A program made the translations under genes and the position numbers. The notes beneath the pieces are model-generated. The model was not told the origin of the DNA, did not search any database, and was given only the letters and a program-made list of their open reading frames with translations. A stretch of DNA of 64,000 nt from Soehngenia longivitae (GTDB taxonomy: Bacteria > Bacillota > Clostridia > Tissierellales > Tissierellaceae): positions 40,001-104,000 of the forward strand of contig NZ_SRIB01000001.1 of NCBI RefSeq assembly GCF_004684055.1. The letters run 5' to 3'. This document shows positions 9,212-18,698 of this stretch, piece by piece (the first letter of the stretch is position 1; every line of letters begins with the position of its first letter).

Positions 9212-10342
9212 CTATTCACCGAAAATTAATTTATGCAAAGGATGCCTCTTTATTGAAACTGCTTTTTCAGGGCACAATTCATGGCAGCAGAAGCATCTAA
9301 TGCAATTTTTAGTATTTATAGTTGCTTTTTTATCTTTTATGGTAATGACTTTTTTAGGGCAATTTGCACTACATATACCGCACCCTATACATTTTTCTCT
9401 AACAACATAGGGGTAAGGTCTGAATTTATCGAGTACATAATTCTCAGCAAACTTAGGGATTTTCCCCGAAATGAAGTTTACATGAGTTGATTCTGGAAGC
9501 TTAAAGGGTTTGACATCTAACTCTTTCAAATCTAAACCAACTATTTTGATAGAATTGATGTCGTATAAATTTCTTTTTAAAGATTCTACAACCGTTGGAG
9601 CATTTTTTATGCCAACTAAGTCACTAGCAATAAAATCTAGTTCGTAAGGATTAACACCCGCAAACAGCAACCCCAATTTTCTAATATCTCCAGCAGAAGG
9701 GCCATTCCCTTCCATTGCATGAATACCGTCAATTACAGATACAACTGGTTTTATATAGTCACAAATATCTATTAACAAATTGGCAAAGTCTATAGTATCA
9801 TTCATTTTTAGGTGATAATCTGCTTTATTTACACCTGGTACAGTTCCAAATAAGTTCTTTACAGCTCCAGTATAAGTCATCATTGTATGAGTTTTGAGTT
9901 TTGCACAAGACACTAAATAATCAGCTTCGGCAAAAGCTTTTACTAACTTTAAAGTATTTATGACTTTTCCATTTTCAACCCTTACATCGATTGTTTCAGT
10001 ATTGTAATTGAGTTTGCAGCCTGTTCTTTCGCTTACTCCGACTAAACCAGCTTGAGTATAAAAGTTTTTTAATATATGGGGATTAAAAGGTCCACCAGGA
10101 CTATCACCAATAGTTACATCGTGTCCTTTTTTTTGGAAAAACCTCACCACTCCTTCTACTACAAAAGGATGTGTAGTTACTGCATCTTCTGGCTTGTTTT
10201 TCTTTAGCAAATTTGTCTTTACTAGCACATTACCTGCCTTTAAATTTTGAATTTCAGGTATGCTACTTAACATACTATCAACTATTTTTATCACATCATC
10301 GTAAACATAATCATCACATTTATTAACGTAAACTTTACTCAT
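9212..10342 (-). CDS. DUF362 iron-sulfur protein with C-terminal 2[4Fe-4S] ferredoxin
   Basis: This protein of about 376 residues combines a DUF362 domain with a C-terminal bacterial ferredoxin domain. Two cysteine clusters of the form CxxCxxCxxxCP are visible (CIGCGICSANCP and CIRCFCCHELCP), enough for two [4Fe-4S] clusters. The DUF362 part has KTNLLKKNKPEDAVTTHP and DGIHAMEGNGPSAG. The function of the family is uncertain; members are often found with redox enzymes in anaerobes. I choose ATG 10342 with GGTGG just upstream. It is the first gene of a two-gene minus-strand unit. Confidence 0.88.
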   Translation of the reverse strand: MSKVYVNKCDDYVYDDVIKIVDSMLSSIPEIQNLKAGNVLVKTNLLKKNKPEDAVTTHPFVVEGVVRFFQKKGHDVTIGDSPGGPFNPHILKNFYTQAGLVGVSERTGCKLNYNTETIDVRVENGKVINTLKLVKAFAEADYLVSCAKLKTHTMMTYTGAVKNLFGTVPGVNKADYHLKMNDTIDFANLLIDICDYIKPVVSVIDGIHAMEGNGPSAGDIRKLGLLFAGVNPYELDFIASDLVGIKNAPTVVESLKRNLYDINSIKIVGLDLKELDVKPFKLPESTHVNFISGKIPKFAENYVLDKFRPYPYVVREKCIGCGICSANCPKKVITIKDKKATINTKNCIRCFCCHELCPEKAVSIKRHPLHKLIFGE

Positions 10343-10414
10343 ATTATTCCACCTCATAAAGATATTATACATAAAATCAGGGTAAATAGAAATAAAAGAT
10401 TGAAGGTGATTATT

Positions 10415-10987
10415 GTGAGCAATGTAAAATTGTGGACTAGGCAAGATGAAAGAAGCTTAGAAGAGCTTCAAAAAAATAAAATTTTTATAAACAAAGAGGA
10501 ATACATAAGGAAACAATACGAAGATATAGCTGATTACTTTATTGAACTATACAAATGGTTTGTGAAAGAAGCTGCGAAAAAAGTTCCAAAACCAGATTAT
10601 GTATCAATGCCGATTTGGTGTTCAATAAGTAAAGAAAACATGTATAGACCAATTGAAGGGAGTATCTGTTATGAACTTGAAGTGCCAGAAGAGGAAGTCA
10701 TTTACTTTGATGGGCAAAAATGGGATTATGTGTTAAATCATTTGTACATACCAAAAGATGAGAAAGATCATGAAAACTATCTCAATGAATTGCGACTTAA
10801 AGGTTTTAAAAATGAATTTGAATTTTTTGTGGGATCTAAAGCACATTTTTATCCAGAAGAAAGGAATAAGATCATAAGTAGCTGGACAAGGATATTTGAC
10901 ATAGAGGAATGGAATATCTTTAGAGTTCAAGCGAATATATGGCAGATTAAAGAAGAATATGTTAAGGAAATTTATTACCCAAGATAA
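10415..10987 (+). CDS. DUF3841-like hypothetical protein
   Basis: This protein of about 190 residues begins with VKLWTRQDERSLEELQ, the pattern at the start of DUF3841 proteins. It ends with a tryptophan-rich tail (EEWNIFRVQANIWQI) and also contains PIWCSISKENMYRP. I choose GTG 10415 because AAGGTGAT lies just upstream; an earlier in-frame TTG at 10400 is possible. The function is unknown. It is divergent from the DUF362 gene and lies 50 bases upstream of the helicase gene. Confidence 0.72.
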   Translation: MSNVKLWTRQDERSLEELQKNKIFINKEEYIRKQYEDIADYFIELYKWFVKEAAKKVPKPDYVSMPIWCSISKENMYRPIEGSICYELEVPEEEVIYFDGQKWDYVLNHLYIPKDEKDHENYLNELRLKGFKNEFEFFVGSKAHFYPEERNKIISSWTRIFDIEEWNIFRVQANIWQIKEEYVKEIYYPR

Positions 10988-11037
10988 TCAAGAGTTTTCT
11001 GATATAATATATGTATTAAGATATCGGAGAATTAGTT

Positions 11038-13392
11038 ATGCAAAAACATATAAAATTATCAGTTAGAAATTTAATAGAAACCACTTTGAGATCTGGTGAC
11101 ATAGACAACAGATTTATGTCTACATCTAGAGCTTTAGAAGGTACACTTGCACATCAGAAAATTCAAAGTAACTATAAAGAAAAGGATCTAAAAGAAGTGG
11201 CTCTTTCTATAAGCATAGATTACAAAGGATTTATCTTTGATATAGATGGCAGAGCTGATGGGATAATATTTGAAGATGATGAGAAAATAATAGATGAAAT
11301 TAAAACAACTACAAGAAATTTAGAAAACATTGAAGAAGAGATAAATATTTTACACTCTGCACAAGCACTTTGTTATGCTTTCATTTATCAGAGAAAGGAA
11401 AATTTAGATAAGATTTCAATTAACATAACATATTTTAACATAGATACAGAAACAACAAAAAAGATAAGAAGAGATTACAGTAAACAAGAAGTTGAGAAGT
11501 TTTTCTATTCTTTATTAGATAAATATATCATCTTTGCACAAATGGTTGAAGATTGGAAGAAAAAAAGAGATGTATCGATCAATGAAATTGAGTTCCCTTT
11601 TAATAATTACCGAAGAGGACAAAGGGAATTAGCAGTGGGAGTATATACTGCGATAAAAGAAGAAAAGAGATTGTTTGTAAAAGCACCAACAGGCATAGGA
11701 AAGACAATGTCAACTATCTTTCCGAGTTTAATAGCATTAGAGAAATTTGAATTAGAAAAGATTTTTTATTTAACGGCAAAGACACTAACACAAGAAGCAC
11801 CAGCAAATTCAGTTAAAATGCTCATGAGAAATGGATTATCTTTAAAAACTTGTATACTGACATCTAAAGAAAAGATTTGCTTAAATGAAGAAGTCAAATG
11901 CAACCCCATAGACTGCCCGTATGCCAAAGGACATTACGATAGAGTAAATGAAGCAATTATTGATATATTTAACAATGAAGATTTTTTCTGTTATGAAAAG
12001 ATCATTGAGTATTCAAAGAAATATAATGTGTGCCCTTTTGAGTATCAATTAGATATAAGCCTTTATTCAGATTTGATAATCTGTGATTACAATTACGCAT
12101 TTGACCCGCAGGTTTATTTGAAGAGATTTTTCGAATTTAACAATGGTCAGAACATATTCTTAATTGATGAAGCACACAATTTAATAGACAGAGCTAGAGA
12201 AATGTATTCTGCTTCATTAAATACAGGTTTGTTAAAAGAAACTTTAAACGTATTAAAAAACAATGGAACAAAAAAGACTAAAGACTTAGAAAAAGTCATA
12301 GAAAAGATAGAATCTAAAGCAAATGAAGCTTTATCAAATGAGGTGTTTTATCAAACAGAAGAAGTTGATGATATATACTGGCCAATTAGTAAAACTTTAG
12401 CTTTATTAGAAAAGTTTTTGATAGAAAATAAAGACACAGATGGGTATGATGCGTGTTTAGATACGTATTTTACTTTAAACTCTTTTTTGAAAATATCTGA
12501 GTTTTTTGGAGATAATTATGTAGTAAAATTTGGTCGGGGAAATAATGATTATACCCTTACTCTTTACTGTTTAGATGCCTCAAAATTTATAAAGAATATA
12601 ACAAGTGAAAACAAAGCAAACATATATTTTTCAGCAACTTTAACTCCAATAAATTATTTCAAAGATTTGCTCGGCTCGGATAAAGATGATTATCACATGA
12701 TTTTAAAATCTCCCTTTCAAAAAGAAAATTTGTTAATCTTAGTAAACAACAGTATATCAACTCGCTATAAAGATCGGTTAGAGACATTTACTTTTGTAAC
12801 AGATATTATATACGATTTTATAAATGCTAAAAAAGGAAATTACATAATTTTCTTTCCGTCATATGCGTATTTAAATATTGTATTTGAAGACTTTAAATCA
12901 AAAAACCCTTATTTATTAATTAAAAAAGAAGAACCCGGTTTAACAAAGTCAGAAAGAGAAGAATTTTTAAATGACTTTACCCTAAATGATCAGATGATTT
13001 CATTTTGTGTACTTGGAGGTAGTTTTTCAGAAGGAATAGATTTAGTTGGGGAAAAGCTAATAGGTGCAGTTATAGTAGGGGTGGGCATGCCTCAAATTTC
13101 TCTTGAAAGAAATATAATTAAAAATTATTTTGAAGAACTATATAACAAAGGATTTGACTACGCATACACTTTTCCAGGCATGAATAAAGTTATGCAGGCA
13201 GTTGGAAGGGTAATAAGGGCTGAAGATGACAAAGGGGCAGTGCTATTGATAGATGATAGATACTTAACTAATAAATACATAAGCTTTATGCCTGACGAAT
13301 GGTCTAATTATAAGAAGATTAAAAACAATAATGATATGCTTTCGATATTAAATAAGTTTTGGAGAAGTGTTGACAAAGAAAAATCTATATGA
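11038..13392 (+). CDS. DinG/XPD-type DNA helicase with N-terminal nuclease-like domain
   Basis: This 784-residue superfamily 2 helicase has Walker A APTGIGKTMST near residue 218, the DEAH box LIDEAHN near 378 and a C-terminal motif VMQAVGRVIRAEDDKG. Cysteines in KICLNEEVKCNPIDCPYAKG and FFCYEKI form the iron-sulfur cluster region of XPD/DinG helicases. The N-terminal 200 residues contain GTLAHQKIQ, DIDGRADGI and IIDEIKTTT, a PD-(D/E)xK nuclease-like pattern seen in clostridial members. The likely role is DNA repair or replication-conflict removal. The perfect TTGACA of the htpG promoter lies inside its 3-prime end. Confidence 0.85.
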   Translation: MQKHIKLSVRNLIETTLRSGDIDNRFMSTSRALEGTLAHQKIQSNYKEKDLKEVALSISIDYKGFIFDIDGRADGIIFEDDEKIIDEIKTTTRNLENIEEEINILHSAQALCYAFIYQRKENLDKISINITYFNIDTETTKKIRRDYSKQEVEKFFYSLLDKYIIFAQMVEDWKKKRDVSINEIEFPFNNYRRGQRELAVGVYTAIKEEKRLFVKAPTGIGKTMSTIFPSLIALEKFELEKIFYLTAKTLTQEAPANSVKMLMRNGLSLKTCILTSKEKICLNEEVKCNPIDCPYAKGHYDRVNEAIIDIFNNEDFFCYEKIIEYSKKYNVCPFEYQLDISLYSDLIICDYNYAFDPQVYLKRFFEFNNGQNIFLIDEAHNLIDRAREMYSASLNTGLLKETLNVLKNNGTKKTKDLEKVIEKIESKANEALSNEVFYQTEEVDDIYWPISKTLALLEKFLIENKDTDGYDACLDTYFTLNSFLKISEFFGDNYVVKFGRGNNDYTLTLYCLDASKFIKNITSENKANIYFSATLTPINYFKDLLGSDKDDYHMILKSPFQKENLLILVNNSISTRYKDRLETFTFVTDIIYDFINAKKGNYIIFFPSYAYLNIVFEDFKSKNPYLLIKKEEPGLTKSEREEFLNDFTLNDQMISFCVLGGSFSEGIDLVGEKLIGAVIVGVGMPQISLERNIIKNYFEELYNKGFDYAYTFPGMNKVMQAVGRVIRAEDDKGAVLLIDDRYLTNKYISFMPDEWSNYKKIKNNNDMLSILNKFWRSVDKEKSI

Positions 13393-13429
13393 TAATTTAT
13401 TATTAGCACTCAACTACTAAGAGTGCTAA
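13370..13429 (+). promoter_or_regulatory. htpG promoter with CIRCE (HrcA) operator
   Basis: TTAGCACTC (13403-13411), nine bases, then GAGTGCTAA (13421-13429) is a perfect CIRCE element, the operator of the heat-shock repressor HrcA. TTGACA (13370-13375) lies inside the helicase 3-prime end. A TAATTT or GATAAT -10 near 13391-13398 would place transcription start at the operator. HrcA should therefore repress htpG until heat stress. Confidence 0.9.
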
Positions 13430-13450
13430 TATTATGGAGGGGGCAAGGGT

Positions 13451-15316
13451 ATGGAGAAAAAAGAATTTCAAGCAGAATCAAAGCAGTTGTTAGATTTAAT
13501 GATAAATTCTATATACACACATAAAGAGATATTTTTAAGAGAACTAATATCCAATGCATCAGATGCTATAGACAAAATATATTACAAGGCAATAACAGAT
13601 AAGAGCATATCCTTCAATAAAGATGACTACTACATTCAGATTTCTTTTGATAAAGAAAATAGAACATTAAGTGTTAAAGATACTGGAATAGGTATGACTA
13701 AAGAAGAGTTAGAAAATAACTTAGGAGTCATAGCTAGAAGTGGGTCTTTGCAATTCAAGAAAGAAAATGAAATAAAAGATGGATATGATATAATTGGACA
13801 ATTTGGAGTAGGATTTTACTCCAGCTTTATGGTGGCTGACAAAGTAACCGTTATTACAAGACCATTTGGATCTGATAAAGCATGGGAATGGGAGTCAGAA
13901 GGAATTGAAGGGTACACTATAGAAGAAACCACTAAAGATGAATATGGCACAGAAGTAATACTTAAGATAAAAGAAAACACTGAAGATGAGAACTATGATG
14001 ATTACTTAGACGAATACAATCTGATGAATTTAGTAAAGAAATATTCGGACTTCATAAGATACCCAATCAAAATGGAAGTTTCTGAATACAAGAAAAAAGA
14101 AGATTCAGATGAGTATGAAACAGTAAAAGTTGAGAAAACAATAAATAGCATGGTTCCAATTTGGAGAAGAAATAAAAATGAATTAACAGATGAAGATTAT
14201 ATAAATTTTTATCAAGAGAAGAGATTTGGGTTTGATAAACCATTAAAGTGGATACACCTTAGCATTGACGGGGCAGTGAGATATAACGCAATACTCTATA
14301 TTCCAAGCACAGTACCATATGATTATTATTCAAGAGAATATGAAAAAGGGCTGGAACTTTACTCTAGTGGAGTAATGATCATGGAGAAATGCAAAGAATT
14401 GCTTCCAGATTATTTTAGCTTTGTCAAGGGTGTAGTTGATTCTGAAGACCTTTCGCTTAACATATCTCGTGAAATGCTTCAACACGATAGGCAATTAAGA
14501 CTTATGGCTAAGAAAATTGAGGAAAAAATAAGAGAAGAATTACTCAATATGTTAAAAGAAGACAGAGAAAAATATGAAGAATTCTTCAAGAACTTTGGGA
14601 AACAGCTAAAATATGGAATTTACCAAGAATTTGGCATGAACAAAGATAAATTAGAAGATCTCTTGTTGTTCTACTCATCAAGTGAAAAGAAACTAGTCAC
14701 TTTAGATGAATACACATCGAGAATTAAAGAAGGGCAAGAGTATATCTATTACGCATCTGGAGATAACTATGATTTAATAGATAAATTACCACAAACAGAA
14801 ATAATAAAAGATAACGGATATGAAATCCTATATTTAATAGATGAAGTGGATGAATTTGCATTAAAAGTAATGAGGGACTATAAAGGTAAAGAGTTTAAAT
14901 CAGTATCTAGCGAAGACTTAGGTATTGAAGAAGAAAAAGTTGAAGAAGGAAAAGAAACAGAAAGCAAAGAAATATTTGAAAAGATGAAAGAATTACTCCA
15001 AGGAAAAGTTTCAAAGGTTAGGTTATCAAAGAGATTAAAAAATCACCCTGTATGCTTAGCGAGCGAAGGAGAAATCTCTATCGAAATGGAAAAAGTTTTA
15101 AAACAAATGCCTGAAGGTAGCATGATAAAAGCAGAAAAAATACTTGAGATAAACCCTAATCATCAAATTTATGAAAAACTAAAAAATGCATACGAACATG
15201 ATGAAGAGAAATTTAAACTCTACACTAATCTCTTATACGATCAAGCAAGACTTATAGAAGGGTTGCCAATAGAAGATCCTATAGAATTTGCAAATAACAT
15301 ATCTAAACTTATGTAA
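13451..15316 (+). CDS. htpG: Molecular chaperone HtpG (Hsp90)
   Basis: This 621-residue protein is the bacterial Hsp90. The N-terminal GHKL ATPase motifs are clear: [15 protein letters not shown], the DTGIGMT motif near residue 77, and [17 protein letters not shown]. The middle-domain catalytic arginine motif SREMLQHDR and a C-terminal dimerisation region are present. The ATG follows GGAGGGGGC. A perfect CIRCE operator precedes it, so it is a class I heat-shock gene here, unlike B. subtilis htpG. It stands alone, followed by a long palindrome. Confidence 0.97.
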   Translation: MEKKEFQAESKQLLDLMINSIYTHKEIFLRELISNASDAIDKIYYKAITDKSISFNKDDYYIQISFDKENRTLSVKDTGIGMTKEELENNLGVIARSGSLQFKKENEIKDGYDIIGQFGVGFYSSFMVADKVTVITRPFGSDKAWEWESEGIEGYTIEETTKDEYGTEVILKIKENTEDENYDDYLDEYNLMNLVKKYSDFIRYPIKMEVSEYKKKEDSDEYETVKVEKTINSMVPIWRRNKNELTDEDYINFYQEKRFGFDKPLKWIHLSIDGAVRYNAILYIPSTVPYDYYSREYEKGLELYSSGVMIMEKCKELLPDYFSFVKGVVDSEDLSLNISREMLQHDRQLRLMAKKIEEKIREELLNMLKEDREKYEEFFKNFGKQLKYGIYQEFGMNKDKLEDLLLFYSSSEKKLVTLDEYTSRIKEGQEYIYYASGDNYDLIDKLPQTEIIKDNGYEILYLIDEVDEFALKVMRDYKGKEFKSVSSEDLGIEEEKVEEGKETESKEIFEKMKELLQGKVSKVRLSKRLKNHPVCLASEGEISIEMEKVLKQMPEGSMIKAEKILEINPNHQIYEKLKNAYEHDEEKFKLYTNLLYDQARLIEGLPIEDPIEFANNISKLM

Positions 15317-15344
15317 AATATTTTTAAATAAACGAGAAATTGAT

Positions 15345-15384
15345 ATAATATAAAAGAAGCTTAATTAAGCTTCTTTTATATTAT
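15345..15384. promoter_or_regulatory. 40-base perfect palindrome in the rlmD leader
   Basis: Bases 15345-15364 are the exact reverse complement of 15365-15384, centred on TTAA|TTAA. The transcript would form a 20-base-pair hairpin ending one base before the AGGAGGT ribosome binding site of rlmD. It may terminate htpG transcription, although the following T-run is short. A TATAAT (15344-15349) overlaps its left edge and could be the rlmD -10 box. Confidence 0.6.
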
Positions 15385-15396
15385 TAGGAGGTCATT

Positions 15397-16758
15397 ATGG
15401 GAAGAAAAGAGAAAATAGTTGAAATAGAAATTCAAAAGGTGCTTTACCCTAATATATCAATAGGAGAGTATGAAGGCAAAAAAGTAAAATTAAAAGGCGG
15501 GATTGAAGGACAAAAAGTAAAAGCTAAAGTAGTCAGAAGAAGAAAAGATCATGATGAAGCTAAGATATTAGAAGTACTTGATAAATCACCATTAGAAAAA
15601 ATAGAAGGGTGCCCTCATAAGGATCTATGTGGAGGATGTACATATCAAAGCCTTACTTATGATGATGAATTAGAATTAAAAAATAGACAAATCAGAGACT
15701 TGTTTGAAAAGGAAAATATTCAATTAGATGATTTTGAAATATTACCATCACCGAGAGTGACTGAGTATAGAAATAAGATGGAGTATACTTTTGGAGACGA
15801 AGGGAAAGATACATCTCTTTCTTTAGGACTTCACATTAAAGGAAGGATATTTGAAGTTGTAAATACAGATTATTGCAATATTGTTGATAAAGATTTTACA
15901 AAAATAAGAGATTGTGTGCGCAAATATTTTTTAGATTTAAATTATCCTTATTATAATACGAGATCACATGAAGGATTTTTAAGGCACTTAGTCATTAGAA
16001 AAGCATTGTCAACAGGTGAAATATTAGTAAATCTAGTCACTACAAGTACTATGGATTTTATAAAAGAGGATTTTATAAAATTATTGCTATCAATAGAATT
16101 ATCAGGTAACATAGTTGGCATAATTCACACCGTAAATGATGGATTAGCAGATGTAGTAAAAGCTGATAAAATAGAGATATTATATGGAAAAGATTATATA
16201 ACAGAAAATATTATGGGGCTTAATTTTAAGATATCTCCATTTTCTTTCTTTCAAACAAACACATTTGGAGCTGAAAAACTTTATGAGACAGCTATGAATT
16301 TTGTTGAAAACATCGAAGGAAAGACCATATTTGACTTATATTCAGGAACTGGAACAATAGCACAAATAATGGCAAAAAAAGCAAAGAAAGTTATAGGTAT
16401 CGAAATTGTCGAAGAAGCTGTAAAAATGGCAAAAGAAAATGCTGAATTTAATAATTTCACTAACGTTGAATTTATAGCCGGAGATGTGTTAGAAAAAATA
16501 GAAAATATAAACATAAAACCGTACTTAGTAGTATTAGATCCTCCAAGAGACGGTATTCACCCTAAAGCAATAGGAAAGATTATAGAATACAAACCTAAAG
16601 AATTTTTATATATCTCATGCAATCCAGTAACACTTGTGAGGGATATTAAAATATTCAATGAAAATGGGTATAAGTTAGAAAAAGTAAAATGTGTAGATAT
16701 GTTTCCTAGAACAAATCATGTGGAGACAGTGGTATTGATGTCAAGGGTTGAGAAATAA
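15397..16758 (+). CDS. rlmD: 23S rRNA (uracil-5-)-methyltransferase, RlmD/RlmCD family
   Basis: This 453-residue enzyme methylates C5 of a uridine in 23S rRNA using S-adenosylmethionine. A TRAM RNA-binding domain covers about residues 1-60. The iron-sulfur cysteines are in EGCPHKDLCGGCTYQ, the SAM motif is DLYSGTGTIAQ near residue 310 and the catalytic cysteine is in LYISCNPVTLVRD near the C terminus. The ATG follows AGGAGGT. In Firmicutes a single RlmCD can modify two sites; which applies here cannot be told. It is the last clear host gene before the accessory region. Confidence 0.9.
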   Translation: MGRKEKIVEIEIQKVLYPNISIGEYEGKKVKLKGGIEGQKVKAKVVRRRKDHDEAKILEVLDKSPLEKIEGCPHKDLCGGCTYQSLTYDDELELKNRQIRDLFEKENIQLDDFEILPSPRVTEYRNKMEYTFGDEGKDTSLSLGLHIKGRIFEVVNTDYCNIVDKDFTKIRDCVRKYFLDLNYPYYNTRSHEGFLRHLVIRKALSTGEILVNLVTTSTMDFIKEDFIKLLLSIELSGNIVGIIHTVNDGLADVVKADKIEILYGKDYITENIMGLNFKISPFSFFQTNTFGAEKLYETAMNFVENIEGKTIFDLYSGTGTIAQIMAKKAKKVIGIEIVEEAVKMAKENAEFNNFTNVEFIAGDVLEKIENINIKPYLVVLDPPRDGIHPKAIGKIIEYKPKEFLYISCNPVTLVRDIKIFNENGYKLEKVKCVDMFPRTNHVETVVLMSRVEK

Positions 16759-16799
16759 GAGTATTCAAAATACTGACAAATAAAGGGTTTCAAAGAGTG

Positions 16800-16856
16800 A
16801 AGGATTTCTGCCTGATGTATGATGGTGCCTTTTAATCTTAGAAATCCTTATTTTTA
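16800..16856 (+). terminator. Probable terminator after rlmD
   Basis: AAGGATTTCT (16800-16809) and AGAAATCCTT (16840-16849) form a perfect ten-base-pair stem with a 30-base loop, followed by a T-rich tail. The loop is long for an intrinsic terminator, so the call is moderate. Confidence 0.6.
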
Positions 16857-17055
16857 TTTATTGAGGAAACTGGTCGACTGTAAAAAAATGCGTGGGGTCG
16901 AGTTGACAGATTAGATAAATTCGTAGGGTTGAGGAGATAGGATAGATGTATATGCTCTAAATAAGATTCAAGAAGTAATTACTTTTTAAGCGAAAAATAG
17001 GTATTTCATTAGTACTTATTTTGTGATATAACTAAAAGAAAAAGTAGTTGTAGAT

Positions 17056-17269
17056 ATGGATAATGAAGATAAAGTAAAAAAGCAATCTATGGATTTTTAT
17101 AATATGTCAGATTTCTTAAGAGAGCAGTCCTCAAAATTAATAACAAAATTATCTGATGAAGATAAGGGCATCTTTTGTTTTGGAAAATGGTAAACCCATA
17201 GTTATTCTTATATTAAATGAACGCTATGAAAGACTTTTAAAATTAGGTGTTGATATAACAGAATATTAG
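17056..17269 (+). pseudogene. Frameshifted Phd/YefM-like antitoxin remnant
   Basis: A reading frame from ATG 17056 (MDNEDKVKKQSMDFYN) ends early at about 17193. A second frame that overlaps it continues as FVLENGKPIVILILNERYERL and stops at 17269. VLENGKP followed by ERYERL is the hallmark of the C-terminal half of Phd/YefM-type antitoxins. The whole span is 214 bases, not a multiple of three, so one indel separates the halves. No toxin gene follows. The upstream stretch 16860-17055 holds nothing else I can support. Confidence 0.55.
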
Positions 17270-17350
17270 AGATGAGAGAGATTAAATGGATGGCTGTGAA
17301 AAAATCATAATTGTATTCTATGTTATGGGAGGCATGTAATAAATTAAGAG

Positions 17351-17932
17351 GTGGCGTATAACCTTAAAGGTATAAAGACTATGTGCTTTTTTTATTATTT
17401 TTTTAAATATGTACCAGATAGATATAAGGGACAACGATTTGCTGAATTTACATTAAATGAAGGTGTTTCTTTTGATGACTTAATCGCTGCAAAAGGAAAG
17501 CCTAATGTCGGCGAAGGAGTAGACAAAATTATTCAAAAGTTCCTAGAATATAACCGTCTTTAAGTATCGCTTCTTGATGTAAGTTTTAATAACCCTAAAG
17601 AACTAGGGCTCTGTAAAGAATTAGTTGATAAAGTATCTGGACTTATAGCTATTTTCCAAAACCTAGATATTGATTTTAAGAGTAACAGGGCTAGTGGTGA
17701 TGATATCATTTGCGATGCTTACGAATACTTAATGATGAAATTTGCTCAAGAGTCTGGAAAAAATAAAGGCCAATTCTATACACCTAGTGGGGTGTCAAAT
17801 ACTTTTGCAAGACTTATTGGTATTGGTGAGATAAAACAAGAAACAGATGAGAAATGGACTCTTCACGAAATAATTATGCAGAGATTGATACAATTTAATG
17901 ATTGCCGTAGGTCTTTACAGCTTGCGGGGTAA
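17351..17932 (+). pseudogene. Type I restriction methylase (hsdM) remnant
   Basis: The frame reads as the N-terminal part of HsdM: YFFKYVPDRYKGQRF, then a TAA stop at 17561-17563, then in the same frame VSLLDVSFNNP, FKSNRASGDDIICDAYEYLM and ESGKNKGQFYTPSGV. The last block is the conserved region just before the SAM-binding motif of type I modification subunits. The methylase core, the C terminus, hsdS and hsdR are all missing, and the reading ends in unrelated sequence. This is a decayed fragment of an older restriction system. Confidence 0.8.
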
Positions 17933-18020
17933 GTTTTAAGTCGGCTTAGCCCGGCATTTTTTGTACCAAGAATATAATGTGGATGTCCAATTACACTTAT
18001 AAAGTTAGGGGGTGAGATGT

Positions 18021-18659
18021 TTGAATAACGAAGAATACTATTGTTTGCTAGATAAGCGATTACGAAAATTAAAAGAATTAAGAGAATCAGCAAAAACTAT
18101 TGCGGCGGGCATTATTGGAAATACCTTATATAAAGAAGACTTGTTTTTCACTTCTGCACTCGACAGAAGTGTCGCTTTGCTGGATGGCATAGTGAATATG
18201 CTAAAAGAAAGAAATTTAATTTGTGTAGGAATTTTAGTACGATCTCAAATTGACAATTGTATGAGGATTTTTGCGGCATTTATAGCAGAGGATAAAACAG
18301 CTTTTATGGATGGCTTTATTCAAGGGAAAAAGATTAGCGATTTCAAGGATAATCGCGGGAACAAGATGAAGGACATCGTTCTAAGAAAAAGATTAGAGGA
18401 TTATGATTCTCAAATCAGTGATGTATATAAGAAATCATCGGGTTATGTACATTTATCAGATGTGGCATTTTATTCAAGTGTATGTGCTAAGGATAATTAC
18501 CGAATTGAATTTTCTGTAGGACTTCCGATAAGAGAGGAAGCAAATGAAATTCTAATAGAAGGTGCAGATGCGTTTATACATTACACACTGTTGCAATATC
18601 AGTTGTTACAGGCAGTGGTCGAATCAAAGAAACGTGTGGATGAAAATTCGATTCTTTGA
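18021..18659 (+). CDS. HEPN/DUF5677-like hypothetical protein
   Basis: This protein of about 212 residues is predicted mostly helical. The central stretch VGILVRSQIDNCMRIFAAFIAED and the later SSGYVHLSDVAFY resemble DUF5677-like proteins, a HEPN-related group with many members in defence islands. I choose TTG 18021 because AGGGGG precedes it; a GTG at 18012 is also possible. It lies 39 bases before the HExxH gene on the same strand and is likely co-transcribed with it. No catalytic motif can be assigned with confidence, so the function is unknown. Confidence 0.65.
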   Translation: MNNEEYYCLLDKRLRKLKELRESAKTIAAGIIGNTLYKEDLFFTSALDRSVALLDGIVNMLKERNLICVGILVRSQIDNCMRIFAAFIAEDKTAFMDGFIQGKKISDFKDNRGNKMKDIVLRKRLEDYDSQISDVYKKSSGYVHLSDVAFYSSVCAKDNYRIEFSVGLPIREEANEILIEGADAFIHYTLLQYQLLQAVVESKKRVDENSIL

Positions 18660-18698
18660 GCTCGTGACGAGAATTGCTGCAATGAAGGAGGGATAAAT

